A DNA stretch of 64,000 nt, taken from NCBI GenBank assembly GCA_040218445.1, contig JAVJRK010000012.1:256884-320883 (forward strand), in the 5' to 3' direction. The DNA comes from UBA1479 sp040218445 (lineage in GTDB: Bacteria; Pseudomonadota; Alphaproteobacteria; Rhodospirillales; Casp-alpha2). The notes under the pieces are model-generated. The model saw nothing but the letters and a program-made list of their open reading frames with translations, did no database searches and was not told where the DNA came from. How positions within the stretch are numbered: the stretch's first letter is position 1; each line of letters begins with the position of its first letter. Shown here in pieces: positions 50,792 to 59,718 of the stretch. The position numbers and the translations under genes are program-made.

Positions 50792-51786
50792 CATGTGCCC
50801 TGTTGGCAGCCCTAATCGCCCCGTTTTCCGCCGGGGCGCTGGAGCCCCGCGTCTTCGGTGCGGAACTGTCCCATCCCGTCACCTGGGTCGGGCGGATCGG
50901 CGGCGCGGCTGTCGTGCGCCTGGCCGACGACAGCCATCATACGCTCGGCCTGGATGAACAAGGCATCACCCTGACACCCCGCCCGGAACCGCTTGCCCCC
51001 GCAGGGTCCGGTGACGACGCCCCCATGCCCGACGAAGTCATCGTTACCGGCAGCCGCAACATCCGGGCGGCTTGGTACCGTAAGCCGACGGACCGTTACG
51101 GCCACGGCGTGCTGGGCGACGCGGTCGAGGCCGGGGGCCTGGCCATGCGTCTGGAAGGCGGATACCTGGAAACCCTGGACCTCACCACCGAAGCCGTGTT
51201 TGAGGACCGCACCCCCCGCATCGTCGATATCGACGGCGACCAGGTCGATGAAATCCTGGCGGTGAAAACCTATACCAAGGCCGGGGCCGCCCTGGCCGTG
51301 ATCGAAACCTCGGACCGGGGCCTGCGTCTGGCGGCGGAATCGGAGCCCATCGGCCAACCCTTTCGCTGGCTTAACCCGGTCGGTGTCGGCGATTTCGACG
51401 GCGACGGCCGGAACGAGATCGCCGCCGTCGTCACCCCCCACCTGGGAGCGGTTCTGAAGCTTTACGAATGGCAGGGCGACCGGCTGGTCGAAGACCACAG
51501 GGCCGACGGATTTTCCAACCATGCCATCGGATCGCCCGAACAGGGCCTTGCCGACATCGCCGACATGAACGGCGACGGCCTGCCCGACCTGATCATCCCC
51601 GATGCGGCGCGGCGCAATCTGCGCATCGTGACTTTTTCCTTCGGCACCTTCCGGCAACTGGCCGAGGTCGTGAACACGGAGTCCATCGGTCTTGCCGTGC
51701 TGGCCCAAGATCTGGACGGCGACGGCCGGCCCGAAGCCGTCATGGCGCCGGGCGGACGGTTGAAAGTCGTGAAATTCCTGCCCTAG
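50773..51786 (+). CDS. Exported FG-GAP/VCBS repeat protein
   Basis: 337 residues: a signal peptide (MRCAVFSCALLAALIAPFSA, cleavage near GA-LE) then repeats with Asp-rich calcium-binding-like loops: DIDGDQVDEILAV, DFDGDGRNEIAAV, DMNGDGLPDLIIP and DLDGDGRPEAVMA. This predicts a beta-propeller in the periplasm; a function cannot be assigned. ATG 50773 is the only good start that gives the signal peptide, but it lies inside the phaAB terminator hairpin and has only a weak AAGACGG upstream. Translation may therefore depend on read-through or hairpin opening. Confidence 0.8.
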   Translation: MRCAVFSCALLAALIAPFSAGALEPRVFGAELSHPVTWVGRIGGAAVVRLADDSHHTLGLDEQGITLTPRPEPLAPAGSGDDAPMPDEVIVTGSRNIRAAWYRKPTDRYGHGVLGDAVEAGGLAMRLEGGYLETLDLTTEAVFEDRTPRIVDIDGDQVDEILAVKTYTKAGAALAVIETSDRGLRLAAESEPIGQPFRWLNPVGVGDFDGDGRNEIAAVVTPHLGAVLKLYEWQGDRLVEDHRADGFSNHAIGSPEQGLADIADMNGDGLPDLIIPDAARRNLRIVTFSFGTFRQLAEVVNTESIGLAVLAQDLDGDGRPEAVMAPGGRLKVVKFLP

Positions 51787-51798
51787 ATAACCGGCGGA

Positions 51799-52293
51799 TC
51801 AATCAGCCAATTTCTTGAACATCACATGGGCGTCGACCATGCCGAGCTTCGGGTGATCGAACGCCCCTGGCAGGGTGCCCACAATGTCGAACCCAAGGGA
51901 TTGCCACAGGCGGACGGCGCCTTCGTTGCTGGCGACGACCAGATTGTACTGCATGGCCTGGAAACCCAAGCTCCTGGCAACGGTCTGGGAATGCATGCAC
52001 ATTTCGGTGGCGATGCCCCGTCCCCGGGCGGCATCGGCGACGATATAGCCGCAGTTGCAAACATGCGCCCCCTGGCCGGGCTGATTGGCCTTGATGTAAT
52101 AGGTGCCGAGCAGCACCCCGTCTTCGTCTTCAACCACGAACGTGGCGTCCGGCAAGGCGACCCAGTTGCGATGGGCCTCTTCCTGGGTGATGTCCGGTGC
52201 ATAGGCATAGGTCTCACCGGCCCGGAACACGGGCTCGATCACGGACCAGACGGCGTCCCAGTCAGCTTCCTCGATGGGCCGAATAACCGTCAC
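51799..52293 (-). CDS. GNAT family N-acetyltransferase
   Basis: 164-residue acetyltransferase. Typical blocks: IRPIEEADWDAVWSVIEPVF at the start, GTYYIKANQPGQGAHVCNCG, the acetyl-CoA loop VADAARGRGIATEMC near residue 90-104 (R/QxxGxG/A type), and LVVASNEGAVRLWQSLGFDI near the end. The substrate is unknown. It starts 9 bp after the stop of the uncharacterised gene at 52303, so the two are probably cotranscribed. Confidence 0.9.
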   Translation of the reverse strand: MTVIRPIEEADWDAVWSVIEPVFRAGETYAYAPDITQEEAHRNWVALPDATFVVEDEDGVLLGTYYIKANQPGQGAHVCNCGYIVADAARGRGIATEMCMHSQTVARSLGFQAMQYNLVVASNEGAVRLWQSLGFDIVGTLPGAFDHPKLGMVDAHVMFKKLAD

Positions 52294-52302
52294 AGCATCA
52301 AT

Positions 52303-53079
52303 CTATCGATTGACCCGGCGGTCCCGGCCGCGGCGGCGTTCCATCTGCGAAGGATCGTTGGAAATACGAACCCGCCGGTCGCTGCGCGGCTCGGCCCAAC
52401 CAGGGTCGCCCCGCCGGCGCGGACGCGATGCATCAAGGTCCGGCTTTTCGCTCTTCTGCGCGGCAACCAGGCTGGCCGCTCCCTTGGCCTTGACCACCGA
52501 CAATTTAAGCCATTGGGGTTCTTCCGGCACCTTGCCAAGCGCCACACCGGAGCCGCCCTTATCGATTTGTTCCTGGGCTTTCGACGGATCGAATTCGCCG
52601 TTTTCACCGGCCAGATCCGACGCTTCGGCCGCGATCAAAAGATCAGGGGCCTCGATGGTCTTGAACTGCTCGCCGATGGTTTGCAGGCCGATACCATTGA
52701 TGACCTGGGCCGCCTTGACGAAGCCGGCCTCGCGGGACAACGAGACGAAACTCATCATGAAGTAATCGCCACGCAACCGCGCCCGACCGTCCTTGGCGGG
52801 GGCCAGCCGCTCGAAGATATGTTCGCAGGCATCCGGCAAACGTTTGCCCAGCATGCTGGTGCGCCCGCCGATCACCGCATAGAGCGGCGCCAAATTCATC
52901 AGATAGATGCAGGCCCCGGCGTTTTCCCAATCTTCCATGATCATCCGGTCGCCTTCGACCGCGACCTGTTCCTGGGCATCGATCGCGGCCAGTTCTTCCG
53001 CCAAACGACGGTCGATGTCTTCCACCGACTCTCCCTCGTCGTCGCTGAACAATTTCGAGAAAAATGATTTCTTGGCCAT
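52303..53079 (-). CDS. Uncharacterised protein with Arg-rich C-terminus
   Basis: About 258 residues. A basic start (MAKKSFFSKLFSDD) leads to a helical acidic stretch (DIDRRLAEELAAIDAQEQVA), a central domain (MNLAPLYAVIGGRTSMLGKR, VSLSREAGFVKAAQVINGIG) and a very Arg-rich, probably disordered tail that could bind nucleic acid. I do not recognise the family. Either ATG 53079 or 53091 may be the start; neither has a strong ribosome site. Followed by the GNAT gene. Confidence 0.7.
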   Translation of the reverse strand: MAKKSFFSKLFSDDEGESVEDIDRRLAEELAAIDAQEQVAVEGDRMIMEDWENAGACIYLMNLAPLYAVIGGRTSMLGKRLPDACEHIFERLAPAKDGRARLRGDYFMMSFVSLSREAGFVKAAQVINGIGLQTIGEQFKTIEAPDLLIAAEASDLAGENGEFDPSKAQEQIDKGGSGVALGKVPEEPQWLKLSVVKAKGAASLVAAQKSEKPDLDASRPRRRGDPGWAEPRSDRRVRISNDPSQMERRRGRDRRVNR

Positions 53080-53201
53080 CTTGTGTTCCATAACTGTTCA
53101 AGGGAGAAAGCGGCACCAGAAAACCCGAAACCGCCAAACCAATTCTCTGGCACCTTTAAAGCAGATGATGATTACCGAAGGCTGACGACTTTAAACAGCC
53201 C

Positions 53202-53591
53202 CTATCTGCGATTGCGCAATCGGTCGATGCTCAACGCCCCGCCCCCGGCAGCGGCGAGGTACAGAAAAACAAAACAATAAAGGGCCGACAGTTCCCCGCC
53301 GTTCAGAAGCGGGAAAAAGCCGCGCGGGAAGTGGGCATAGAAATAGGCGACGGCCATCGTGCCCGAAAGAATGAACGCGACCGGGCGCGTGAACAATCCG
53401 GCCACGATCAAAACCCCGCCGACCAGTTCGATCAACCCCGCAGCCCCCGACATGCTGAGCGGGTTAGCGCCGCTCATGTCCGATACGGGAAAGGACAGAT
53501 ACTTGGTCGTTCCATGCTGCAGGAACAGCAGCCCGGTCACGACGCGCAGGACGCTCAGAAGATGGTCCTTGAAGGGGTTAAGAAACGTCAT
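53202..53591 (-). CDS. DoxX family membrane protein
   Basis: 129-residue inner-membrane protein with four helices. Hallmarks are LLSVLRVVTGLLFLQHGTTK near the N-terminus and GLIELVGGVLIVAGLFTRPV in the middle. DoxX-type proteins are often linked to oxidative or thiol stress. ATG 53591 has CGGAGAA upstream. It lies 14 bp after the MarR regulator gene, which likely controls it. Confidence 0.88.
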   Translation of the reverse strand: MTFLNPFKDHLLSVLRVVTGLLFLQHGTTKYLSFPVSDMSGANPLSMSGAAGLIELVGGVLIVAGLFTRPVAFILSGTMAVAYFYAHFPRGFFPLLNGGELSALYCFVFLYLAAAGGGALSIDRLRNRR

Positions 53592-53605
53592 CTCTTGTTC
53601 TCCGT

Positions 53606-54067
53606 CTATCCATGAATATCGGTTTTTCCGGACCCGCCCCAATCCGAAGACAAATGCGACTTGAGCACCGCCACGGCTTCATTCCCGATCCGCCTTTCCA
53701 ATTCCCGTTCCAGGTCATTGATGGCGGCGGCGGCCTTCTGGTCCAACGTACGGCCAAGCAGCGTAAGCTTGACCAGCTTGATCCGGCGATCCGTCGCACT
53801 ATCGACCAGGTCAACCAGGGCCGCCCGTTGCATTTCGCCGATCTGCTGATGCATGGCCTGGCGGGTTACACCGACCCGGCGGGCCAGTTCGGCGATAGAC
53901 GTTCCGTCCTGATCCAGGCTGGCCAGGGTCATGAACTGGGTGCCCGAAAGACGCGGCAAATGGGCCGTGTCAGGGTTTTTGGCCAGGCCTTCCTCGAACC
54001 AACGAAAGGCCCGGACCAGTAAGGCCGCCAGATTGCCTTGACCGTGAAGGGTGGTATCGGCGGACAT
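53606..54067 (-). CDS. MarR family transcriptional regulator
   Basis: 153-residue winged-helix regulator. The DNA-binding helices are LSGTQFMTLASLDQDGTSIA and ELARRVGVTRQAMHQQIGEM, with a wing DSATDRRIKLVKLTLLGR and a C-terminal dimerisation helix. Probably a repressor responding to a small phenolic or oxidant, as is usual for the family. It is followed by doxX. The 48-bp upstream gap has AACGT...ACGTT half-sites that might be autoregulatory. Confidence 0.9.
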   Translation of the reverse strand: MSADTTLHGQGNLAALLVRAFRWFEEGLAKNPDTAHLPRLSGTQFMTLASLDQDGTSIAELARRVGVTRQAMHQQIGEMQRAALVDLVDSATDRRIKLVKLTLLGRTLDQKAAAAINDLERELERRIGNEAVAVLKSHLSSDWGGSGKTDIHG

Positions 54068-54115
54068 GCGCGGCCTCCTGAAAACGTCAACGGGCTTTAC
54101 GTTAGTGCGCGCGCT

Positions 54116-54580
54116 CTACGATTTCCAGTCCTGCGGCATCCAGTCCGGCGGGGCCATTTCGAAGCCCGCGAAATCGAACGCTGGGGCAACCGTACAGCCG
54201 ACCAAAACCCAGCCGTTCCGCGCCGTATCGGCAAGACTGGCCGATTGCCACCAGCCCGTGGGCACGATGACCTGCGGAACCTGTCCCGCCGTTAGATTAT
54301 CGCCGAGCAGATATGTTTCCGAGGTCACGCCATCGGGCGACAGGGACAGCGCCAATCCCCCCACCCCGTCGCCGCCCGAGGCATGAAAATTCCAGATCTC
54401 CACGGCATCGAGAACACGGTGCCAGTGGGATCGTTCGCCGGCCGCCAGCAGGTAATAAATGCTGGTCACCGCCCCGCGTTCGCCGTCCGGGGCCGGCTCC
54501 CGATGGACTTCGCGGTAATGACCGCCTTCCGGATGAGGGGTCAGGTTCAGTGCCGTGATGATGTCATCAGCCGACTGCAT
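54116..54580 (-). CDS. Cupin domain protein, DUF985 family
   Basis: 154-residue single-domain cupin of the DUF985 type. The family start LTPHPEGGHYREVHREP, the SIYYLLAAGERSHWHRVLDA metal-binding strand, and VPTGWWQSASL near residue 110 are present. Function of the family is not established; sugar-phosphate or small ligand binding is suspected. Lies 27 bp after the GST-like gene on the same strand. Confidence 0.88.
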   Translation of the reverse strand: MQSADDIITALNLTPHPEGGHYREVHREPAPDGERGAVTSIYYLLAAGERSHWHRVLDAVEIWNFHASGGDGVGGLALSLSPDGVTSETYLLGDNLTAGQVPQVIVPTGWWQSASLADTARNGWVLVGCTVAPAFDFAGFEMAPPDWMPQDWKS

Positions 54581-54607
54581 GCCGTACCCCCACCCGGTCT
54601 GATCGGT

Positions 54608-55210
54608 TTATTCCTTAGGCTCGGTCGCCGTCATGGACGGACGGGCGGAAAAGCCGGTGAACCAATCGGCCAGGGCCGGATTGTCATCGCGCCAACCAAG
54701 ATCCGTGAATCGAAGGTCGAGCCAGCCCAGCGCGCAACCAACGGAGATTTGGCCGATGGTGACGGGCCCTGAAAGGGCATCGACATCATCTTCAAGGGCG
54801 GTAAAGCAGCGGCCCAGAACCGTGTTGGCGCGGTCGATCCAGTCCTGGCGCGGGCTGTCGGGCCACAGGCGGGTTTCCAGCAGGCGGCGGATACCGGTTT
54901 CACACATGCCGTCGCCCAGCGCGTTCAGGCGCAGCGCCTGCCAGCGCGCACCGCCCGAGGCCGGAAACAGCTTTTTCCCGTCATGCAGGCTGTCCAGGTA
55001 TTCGCAAATGACGGAAGAATCATAAAGGATTTCACCGCCGTCGGTGACTATGGTCGGGACCTTGCCGACCGGGTTGTCGGTGCCGATGTCCGTGTCTTTG
55101 GCCCAGACGTTGGTTGCAATCGGTTCGATCTGATCGACGATGCCGGCCTCGTGGGCCGTGACCATGACTTTGCGGACGAAGGGGGAAGTCGAGGAATAAC
55201 GAAGTTTCAT
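54608..55210 (-). CDS. Glutathione S-transferase family protein
   Basis: 200-residue GST. The thioredoxin-like N-terminal domain opens KLRYSSTSPFVRKVMVTAHE with Ser residues at the usual catalytic position; NPVGKVPTIVTDGGEILYDS includes the cis-Pro and the glutathione-binding Asp-Ser. An all-helical C-terminal domain follows (LRLNALGDGMCETGIRRLLE). Likely detoxification or a lyase-type role; substrate unknown. Divergent from the methyltransferase gene. Confidence 0.91.
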   Translation of the reverse strand: MKLRYSSTSPFVRKVMVTAHEAGIVDQIEPIATNVWAKDTDIGTDNPVGKVPTIVTDGGEILYDSSVICEYLDSLHDGKKLFPASGGARWQALRLNALGDGMCETGIRRLLETRLWPDSPRQDWIDRANTVLGRCFTALEDDVDALSGPVTIGQISVGCALGWLDLRFTDLGWRDDNPALADWFTGFSARPSMTATEPKE

Positions 55211-55339
55211 GAATGGGATTCCCTGGATGGTGATGTTTGATTTGCCGCGACCTTATCACCCGAAACTTTCACGCGCCACGGCGATGGAACCATCACACGG
55301 CGTTTTGACCGGCGGGTAATTGCTCTATGCTCCGGGCCT

Positions 55340-56104
55340 ATGTGGATAGATGTTGTCGATCTTCGGGATTTCTACGCCTCGCCCCTGGGCCAGGCGGCGC
55401 GGCGCATGATCCGGCGCAAGATGCGCGCCCTATGGCCCGATATTAAGGGCCAGCGGATGCTGGGCATCGGTTATGCCGCACCTTATCTGGCGGGCTTCCG
55501 GGACGAGGCCGATCGCGTGATCGCCGCCATGCCCGCACGCCAGGGGGTTTTGCGCTGGCCGGCCCAAGGCGGGGCGCAGGCGACCCTGGTCGATGAACTG
55601 GAACTGCCGTTCCCCGACTTGTCCATGGACCGCATCGTTCTGGTGCATGCGCTTGAATGCGCCGAACAGGTCGAACCCCTGATGCGCGAGGTCTGGCGCG
55701 TGTTGTCCGATTCCGGGCGGCTGATGGTCATCGCCCCCAACCGGTCGGGCCTATGGGCCCGGTTCGAACGCACGCCCTTCGGCCATGGCCGGCCGTTTTC
55801 ACCGCGCCAGCTTTCGAAGCTTCTGCGGGATTCCATGTTCACGCCTTTGGCGACGGACCGCGCCCTGTACATGCCGCCGTTCCGCACATCCATGCTGGTG
55901 CGCTCCGCCCCCGCCTGGGAGCGCGCAGGCAGCATGCTGTTGGGATCCTTCGCCGGTGTGGTCGTGATGGAAGCCGTCAAACAGATCTACGCGGCCACCC
56001 CGGCGGTACAGGGCCGGCGGCGGCGCGCCTACCTGCCGATGCCCCAAGGAAGCAGCCCGGCCGCCGGCAGAACCCTGCTGCCGCGCCGCACAGACCCGCG
56101 TTAG
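55340..56104 (+). CDS. Class I SAM-dependent methyltransferase (methyltransf_11-like)
   Basis: 254 residues. The N-terminus VDLRDFYASPLGQAARRMIR and GQRMLGIGYAAPYLAGFRDE (SAM-binding glycine motif near residue 48) are followed by DRIVLVHALECAEQVEPLMR and the post-motif VLSDSGRLMVIAPNRSGLWA. The C-terminus is basic and probably disordered. This type is common in Rhodospirillales and Rhizobiales next to gloB-like genes, but its substrate is unknown. It stands alone before the aromatic amino acid operon, 134 bp away. Confidence 0.85.
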   Translation: MWIDVVDLRDFYASPLGQAARRMIRRKMRALWPDIKGQRMLGIGYAAPYLAGFRDEADRVIAAMPARQGVLRWPAQGGAQATLVDELELPFPDLSMDRIVLVHALECAEQVEPLMREVWRVLSDSGRLMVIAPNRSGLWARFERTPFGHGRPFSPRQLSKLLRDSMFTPLATDRALYMPPFRTSMLVRSAPAWERAGSMLLGSFAGVVVMEAVKQIYAATPAVQGRRRRAYLPMPQGSSPAAGRTLLPRRTDPR

Positions 56105-56238
56105 CACCTGATTTGCCTTTGATTTCTGCCATGCATCCCAGTATCACTACGCGTCCTTGTCTGGCTGCTGCCCAACCGGCGGCGGGCAAGGGTGCCGACC
56201 GCATCCATTGACGACATTCACCAACGAACGGCCCGACC

Positions 56239-57132
56239 ATGTCGAAGACGACCAAACCCACGCTTGACGACCTGCGCCAGCAGATTGACGCCATCGACGA
56301 ACAGCTTCATGACCTGATCATGCAGCGCACCCAGGTGGTGGAGAACGTGCGCGAAATCAAGAAAGGCGAAAGCGTCAAAATCCGCCCCGCGCGCGAGGCG
56401 GAAATCGTCTATCGCCTGATGGCCAATCATAAAGGCCCTTTTCCGCGTCGTGAGTTGACGCGCATCTGGCGCGAACTGATCGTCGCGACCCTTAGCTTCG
56501 AAGGACCGTTTTCCGTGGCCGTGCTGGTCCCGGAAAACCAATCCGGGTTTTGGGACATGGCGCGCGATCAATACGGCAGCTTCACACCCATGCGCCGGTT
56601 CACCACCAGTGCCCGGGTGATCGAGGCCGTGCAACGCCAGGAATACACCCTGGGCATCCTGCCCCTGCCGCGCAACGACCAGGACGGCGACCATTGGTGG
56701 CGCCATCTGGTTTCGACCGCCCAGGACGCCCCCCGGATCATCGCCCGCCTGCCGTTCGCCGGGCCGGGCAACGGGTTCGAGGCCCAGGGCCTGGAAGCCC
56801 TGGTCGTCTGCCCGCTGGTCAAGCCCGAGCCGACCGGCCGCGACCGCACCTATCTGGCGGTTGAATGCGAAGAGGACATCCCCTTCCGCACGATCGCCAA
56901 GTCGCTGAACGACCTGGGGTTCTCGCCCGTGTACAACCAGCTGTGGCACGAACCGGCGCGCCCGGCCGCCTGGACCCATCTGGCCGAGGTATTCGGTTTC
57001 GTCGACCCTGAAAAGGGTCACCTGGACGCCTTGAAAGACGCGGTCAAAGGCCGGATCAGCCGGGTTATTCACCTGGGATCCTGCGCCACGCCGCTGGGCC
57101 CCCAGGAACTGGACCCGGGGTCAAAGAAGTGA
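56239..57132 (+). CDS. Chorismate mutase (AroQ) fused to a degenerate prephenate-dehydratase-like region
   Basis: 297 residues. Residues 8-90 are an AroQ-type chorismate mutase (LDDLRQQIDAIDEQLHDLIM, QVVENVREIKKGE, RPAREAEIVYRLM). Residues 95-205 resemble the periplasmic-binding-like fold of prephenate dehydratase, but the catalytic Thr-Arg-Phe motif is not visible. Residues 210-280 look ACT-like (TYLAVECEEDIPFRTIAKSL). The mutase is credible; dehydratase activity is doubtful. Its stop overlaps hisC by 4 bp. Supplies prephenate to the tyrA product encoded two genes downstream. Confidence 0.82.
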   Translation: MSKTTKPTLDDLRQQIDAIDEQLHDLIMQRTQVVENVREIKKGESVKIRPAREAEIVYRLMANHKGPFPRRELTRIWRELIVATLSFEGPFSVAVLVPENQSGFWDMARDQYGSFTPMRRFTTSARVIEAVQRQEYTLGILPLPRNDQDGDHWWRHLVSTAQDAPRIIARLPFAGPGNGFEAQGLEALVVCPLVKPEPTGRDRTYLAVECEEDIPFRTIAKSLNDLGFSPVYNQLWHEPARPAAWTHLAEVFGFVDPEKGHLDALKDAVKGRISRVIHLGSCATPLGPQELDPGSKK

Positions 57133-58226
57133 CGGCGCCCCGCCCCCAACCCGGCATCTTGAACATCGCCCCCTACAAGGGCGGTGAAAGCAAGATCGCG
57201 GGTGCCGAGAAGGCCATCAAGCTGTCGTCCAACGAAGGGGCGTTCGGGCCCAGCCCGGCGGCCCTGGTCGCCCTGGAAGAGGCCGCTAAATCGGTTCATC
57301 GCTATCCCGACGGTCATGCACCCGACCTGCGCGCCGCCATCGCCGAACGCTACGGCCTGGAGCCAGGCCGCCTGGTGTTCGGGGCCGGATCGGACGAGAT
57401 CATCGGCCTGCTGTGCCATGCCTATGTGGGCCCGGGTGACGAAATTCTGCATACGGAACACGGGTTCCTGATGTACGCGATCTACTGCCGAGGGGCCGGC
57501 GGCACGCCCGTCGCCGCGCCGGAAACGGACCTGACGGCCGACGTCGACAACCTGTTGGCCGCCGTGACCGACAAAACCCGCATCGTGTTCATCGCCAATC
57601 CGAACAATCCCACGGGAACCTACCTTTCGGCGGCGGAACTGACCCGCCTGCGCGACGGCCTGCGCGACGATATCCTGCTGGTGATCGACGCGGCCTATGC
57701 GGAATACGTGGGCGCCAACGACTATACCGACGGCATGGGATTGTGCCGGAACGCCGACAACGTGGTCATGACGCGCACCTTTTCCAAGATGTTCGCCCTG
57801 GGCGGCGCACGCCTGGGCTGGGCCTATGTGCCGCAGGACGTGGCCGATGTGTACAACCGCATCCGCGGGCCGTTCAACGTGTCCATGCTGGCGCAGGCGG
57901 CAGGTCTGGCATCCTTCAACGACACCGAATTTCTGGAAACCTGCCGCGCCCATAACGATGAATGGCTGAAGCGCACGCAGGATGCGCTGCGCCAATTGGG
58001 CCTGTTCGTGCCCAACGGCGTGGGCAATTTCGTGCTGGTCCGCTTTCCGGACGAACCCGGCCGCACGGCCGAGGACGCGGATGTGCACCTTCGATCGCAA
58101 GGCATCATCGCCCGCCGGGTCGCGGCCTATGGCCTGCCGGATTGCCTGCGCATCACGATCGGCAAGGCGGACGAAATGGAAGCGGTCATCGCAGCATTGC
58201 GTCAGTTCATGGGGGCAGACACATGA
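57129..58226 (+). CDS. hisC: Histidinol-phosphate/aromatic aminotransferase (HisC type)
   Basis: 365-residue class II PLP aminotransferase. KLSSNEGAFGPSPAAL near residue 35, FIANPNNPTGTYLS near 155, and the PLP-binding Lys in RTFSKMFALGGARLGWAY near 220 are all intact. Its place between chorismate mutase and tyrA suggests it transaminates aromatic keto acids (or prephenate) in addition to, or in place of, histidinol phosphate. It overlaps both neighbours by 4 bp. Confidence 0.92.
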   Translation: MTAPRPQPGILNIAPYKGGESKIAGAEKAIKLSSNEGAFGPSPAALVALEEAAKSVHRYPDGHAPDLRAAIAERYGLEPGRLVFGAGSDEIIGLLCHAYVGPGDEILHTEHGFLMYAIYCRGAGGTPVAAPETDLTADVDNLLAAVTDKTRIVFIANPNNPTGTYLSAAELTRLRDGLRDDILLVIDAAYAEYVGANDYTDGMGLCRNADNVVMTRTFSKMFALGGARLGWAYVPQDVADVYNRIRGPFNVSMLAQAAGLASFNDTEFLETCRAHNDEWLKRTQDALRQLGLFVPNGVGNFVLVRFPDEPGRTAEDADVHLRSQGIIARRVAAYGLPDCLRITIGKADEMEAVIAALRQFMGADT

Positions 58227-59107
58227 GCGAGAAACTGTTCGAACGGATCGCCTTCATCGGTATCGGGCTGATCGGCTCGTCCCTGGCCCGCGTGGTTCGC
58301 CGCGATGGCCTGGCAAGCGAGATCGCCGTGGCCGCACGCCGCCGGGAAACCCTGGATGCCGTCAAGCGCCTGAACCTGGCCGATCAGGTCACCGACAATC
58401 CGGCGGAAGCCGCGGCCGGTGCCGATATCGTGGTGATCTGCACGCCGCTGGGTGCTTATGAAGCGGTTGCAAAGGCCATCGCCCCGGCACTGAAACCGGG
58501 CGCCATCGTCACCGACGTGGGATCGGTCAAGGCATCAGCCATCGCGGCCATCAAGCCGCACCTGCCCGAAGGCGTTCATTTCGTGCCGGGCCACCCCCTG
58601 GCGGGCACCGAGCATTCCGGCCCGGAATCGGGCTTTCCCGAACTGTTCGACGGCCGCTGGTGCGTGCTGACGCCCGAAGCCGATACGGACCAAAATGCCA
58701 TCGCGCGCGTGCGCACCTTCTGGCAGGCGGCGGGGTCCAAGGTGGAAGTCATGGACCCCGGCCATCATGATCAGGTCTTGGCGATCACCTCGCACCTGCC
58801 GCACCTGATCGCCTATACCATCGTCGATACGGCGACGCAGTTATCGACCGACCTGCAGAAAGAAGTGATCGAATTTTCCGCCACGGGCTTTCGCGACTTT
58901 ACCCGCATCGCGGCCTCGGACCCGGTGATGTGGCGCGACATCTTCCTGAACAACCGGGAAGCGGTGCTGGAAATCCTGGGCCGTTTCACCGAAGACCTGA
59001 CCGCCATGCAGCGCATGATCCGGCGCGGTGACGGCGACGGGCTGGAAGAAGTCTTCACCAAAACCCGCGCCGTGCGCCGCGGCGTCATCGACGCCAAACA
59101 GGCCTGA
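58223..59107 (+). CDS. tyrA: Prephenate/arogenate dehydrogenase TyrA
   Basis: 294-residue NAD(P)-dependent dehydrogenase for tyrosine synthesis. The Rossmann motif is IAFIGIGLIGSSLARVV at residues 9-25; VVICTPLGAYEAVA, TDVGSVKASAIAAI, FVPGHPLAGTEHSGPESG (with catalytic His) and HDQVLAITSHLPHLIAYTI follow. The ATG at 58223 overlaps the hisC stop by 4 bp; the frame upstream of it lies in hisC. Whether prephenate or arogenate is used cannot be seen. Converges with the copper chaperone gene. Confidence 0.94.
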   Translation: MSEKLFERIAFIGIGLIGSSLARVVRRDGLASEIAVAARRRETLDAVKRLNLADQVTDNPAEAAAGADIVVICTPLGAYEAVAKAIAPALKPGAIVTDVGSVKASAIAAIKPHLPEGVHFVPGHPLAGTEHSGPESGFPELFDGRWCVLTPEADTDQNAIARVRTFWQAAGSKVEVMDPGHHDQVLAITSHLPHLIAYTIVDTATQLSTDLQKEVIEFSATGFRDFTRIAASDPVMWRDIFLNNREAVLEILGRFTEDLTAMQRMIRRGDGDGLEEVFTKTRAVRRGVIDAKQA

Positions 59108-59129
59108 TCGCAAGACACCCGTTCAGGGA

Positions 59130-59651
59130 CTAATGCTTATGGGCCCCATGGCTCATGGCGGCCTTCTTCATCACCTGCACGGTAACCGGGACATCACCCG
59201 CCTTTTCGAAAACAAGGCTCATGGGAAAGCTGTCGCCTTCCGCCAACGCTTGCTTCAGATCGAACAGCATGACGTGATAGCCGCCCGGTTTGAACACCAC
59301 GGGTGATCCGGCGGCAAGCGCCACCTCGGCAACGGGACGCATTCGGGCGATTGTTCCCTCCATGACGTGTTCGTGCAGTTCCGCGCGGGCGGCGATGTCC
59401 GTTTTCACCCCCACCAGTTTATCCTCGCCCTCACCCGTCAGGCTGGCCTGAAAATAGGCAGCGGAAATCCGCATCTTGGCGATGGTCGGCCGTGCCCAGG
59501 CACCGGAAACGGCGATGCCCTGTTCCGCCGTGGCGGACTTTTCCATGGCGCCATGGCTTTTCATGTCATGGGCCTGGGAGGCTGCGGGAAAAGACAGCAG
59601 GACAAAAGCGGCAAGCGGCAAGATGCCGCGAACAAAGGGTCTGTTGGTCAT
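59130..59651 (-). CDS. Periplasmic copper chaperone PCu(A)C
   Basis: 173 residues. A signal peptide (ILPLAAFVLLSFPAASQA) is followed by a His/Met-rich segment (HDMKSHGAMEK) and the PCu(A)C domain. The Cu(I) site residues are in ELHEHVMEGTIARMRPV and KPGGYHVMLFDLKQAL, the H-M-x-M-x-H-M pattern of the family; a His-rich tail (SHGAHKH) ends the protein. It delivers copper to cytochrome oxidase CuA. A Cys-rich exported protein gene lies 67 bp upstream on the same strand. Confidence 0.92.
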   Translation of the reverse strand: MTNRPFVRGILPLAAFVLLSFPAASQAHDMKSHGAMEKSATAEQGIAVSGAWARPTIAKMRISAAYFQASLTGEGEDKLVGVKTDIAARAELHEHVMEGTIARMRPVAEVALAAGSPVVFKPGGYHVMLFDLKQALAEGDSFPMSLVFEKAGDVPVTVQVMKKAAMSHGAHKH

Positions 59652-59718
59652 GATAATTCGATCCTGGATAACTGAAACATTGTGGCGGGCGTTCCCACCC
59701 GGCGATATGGGAAATCAA

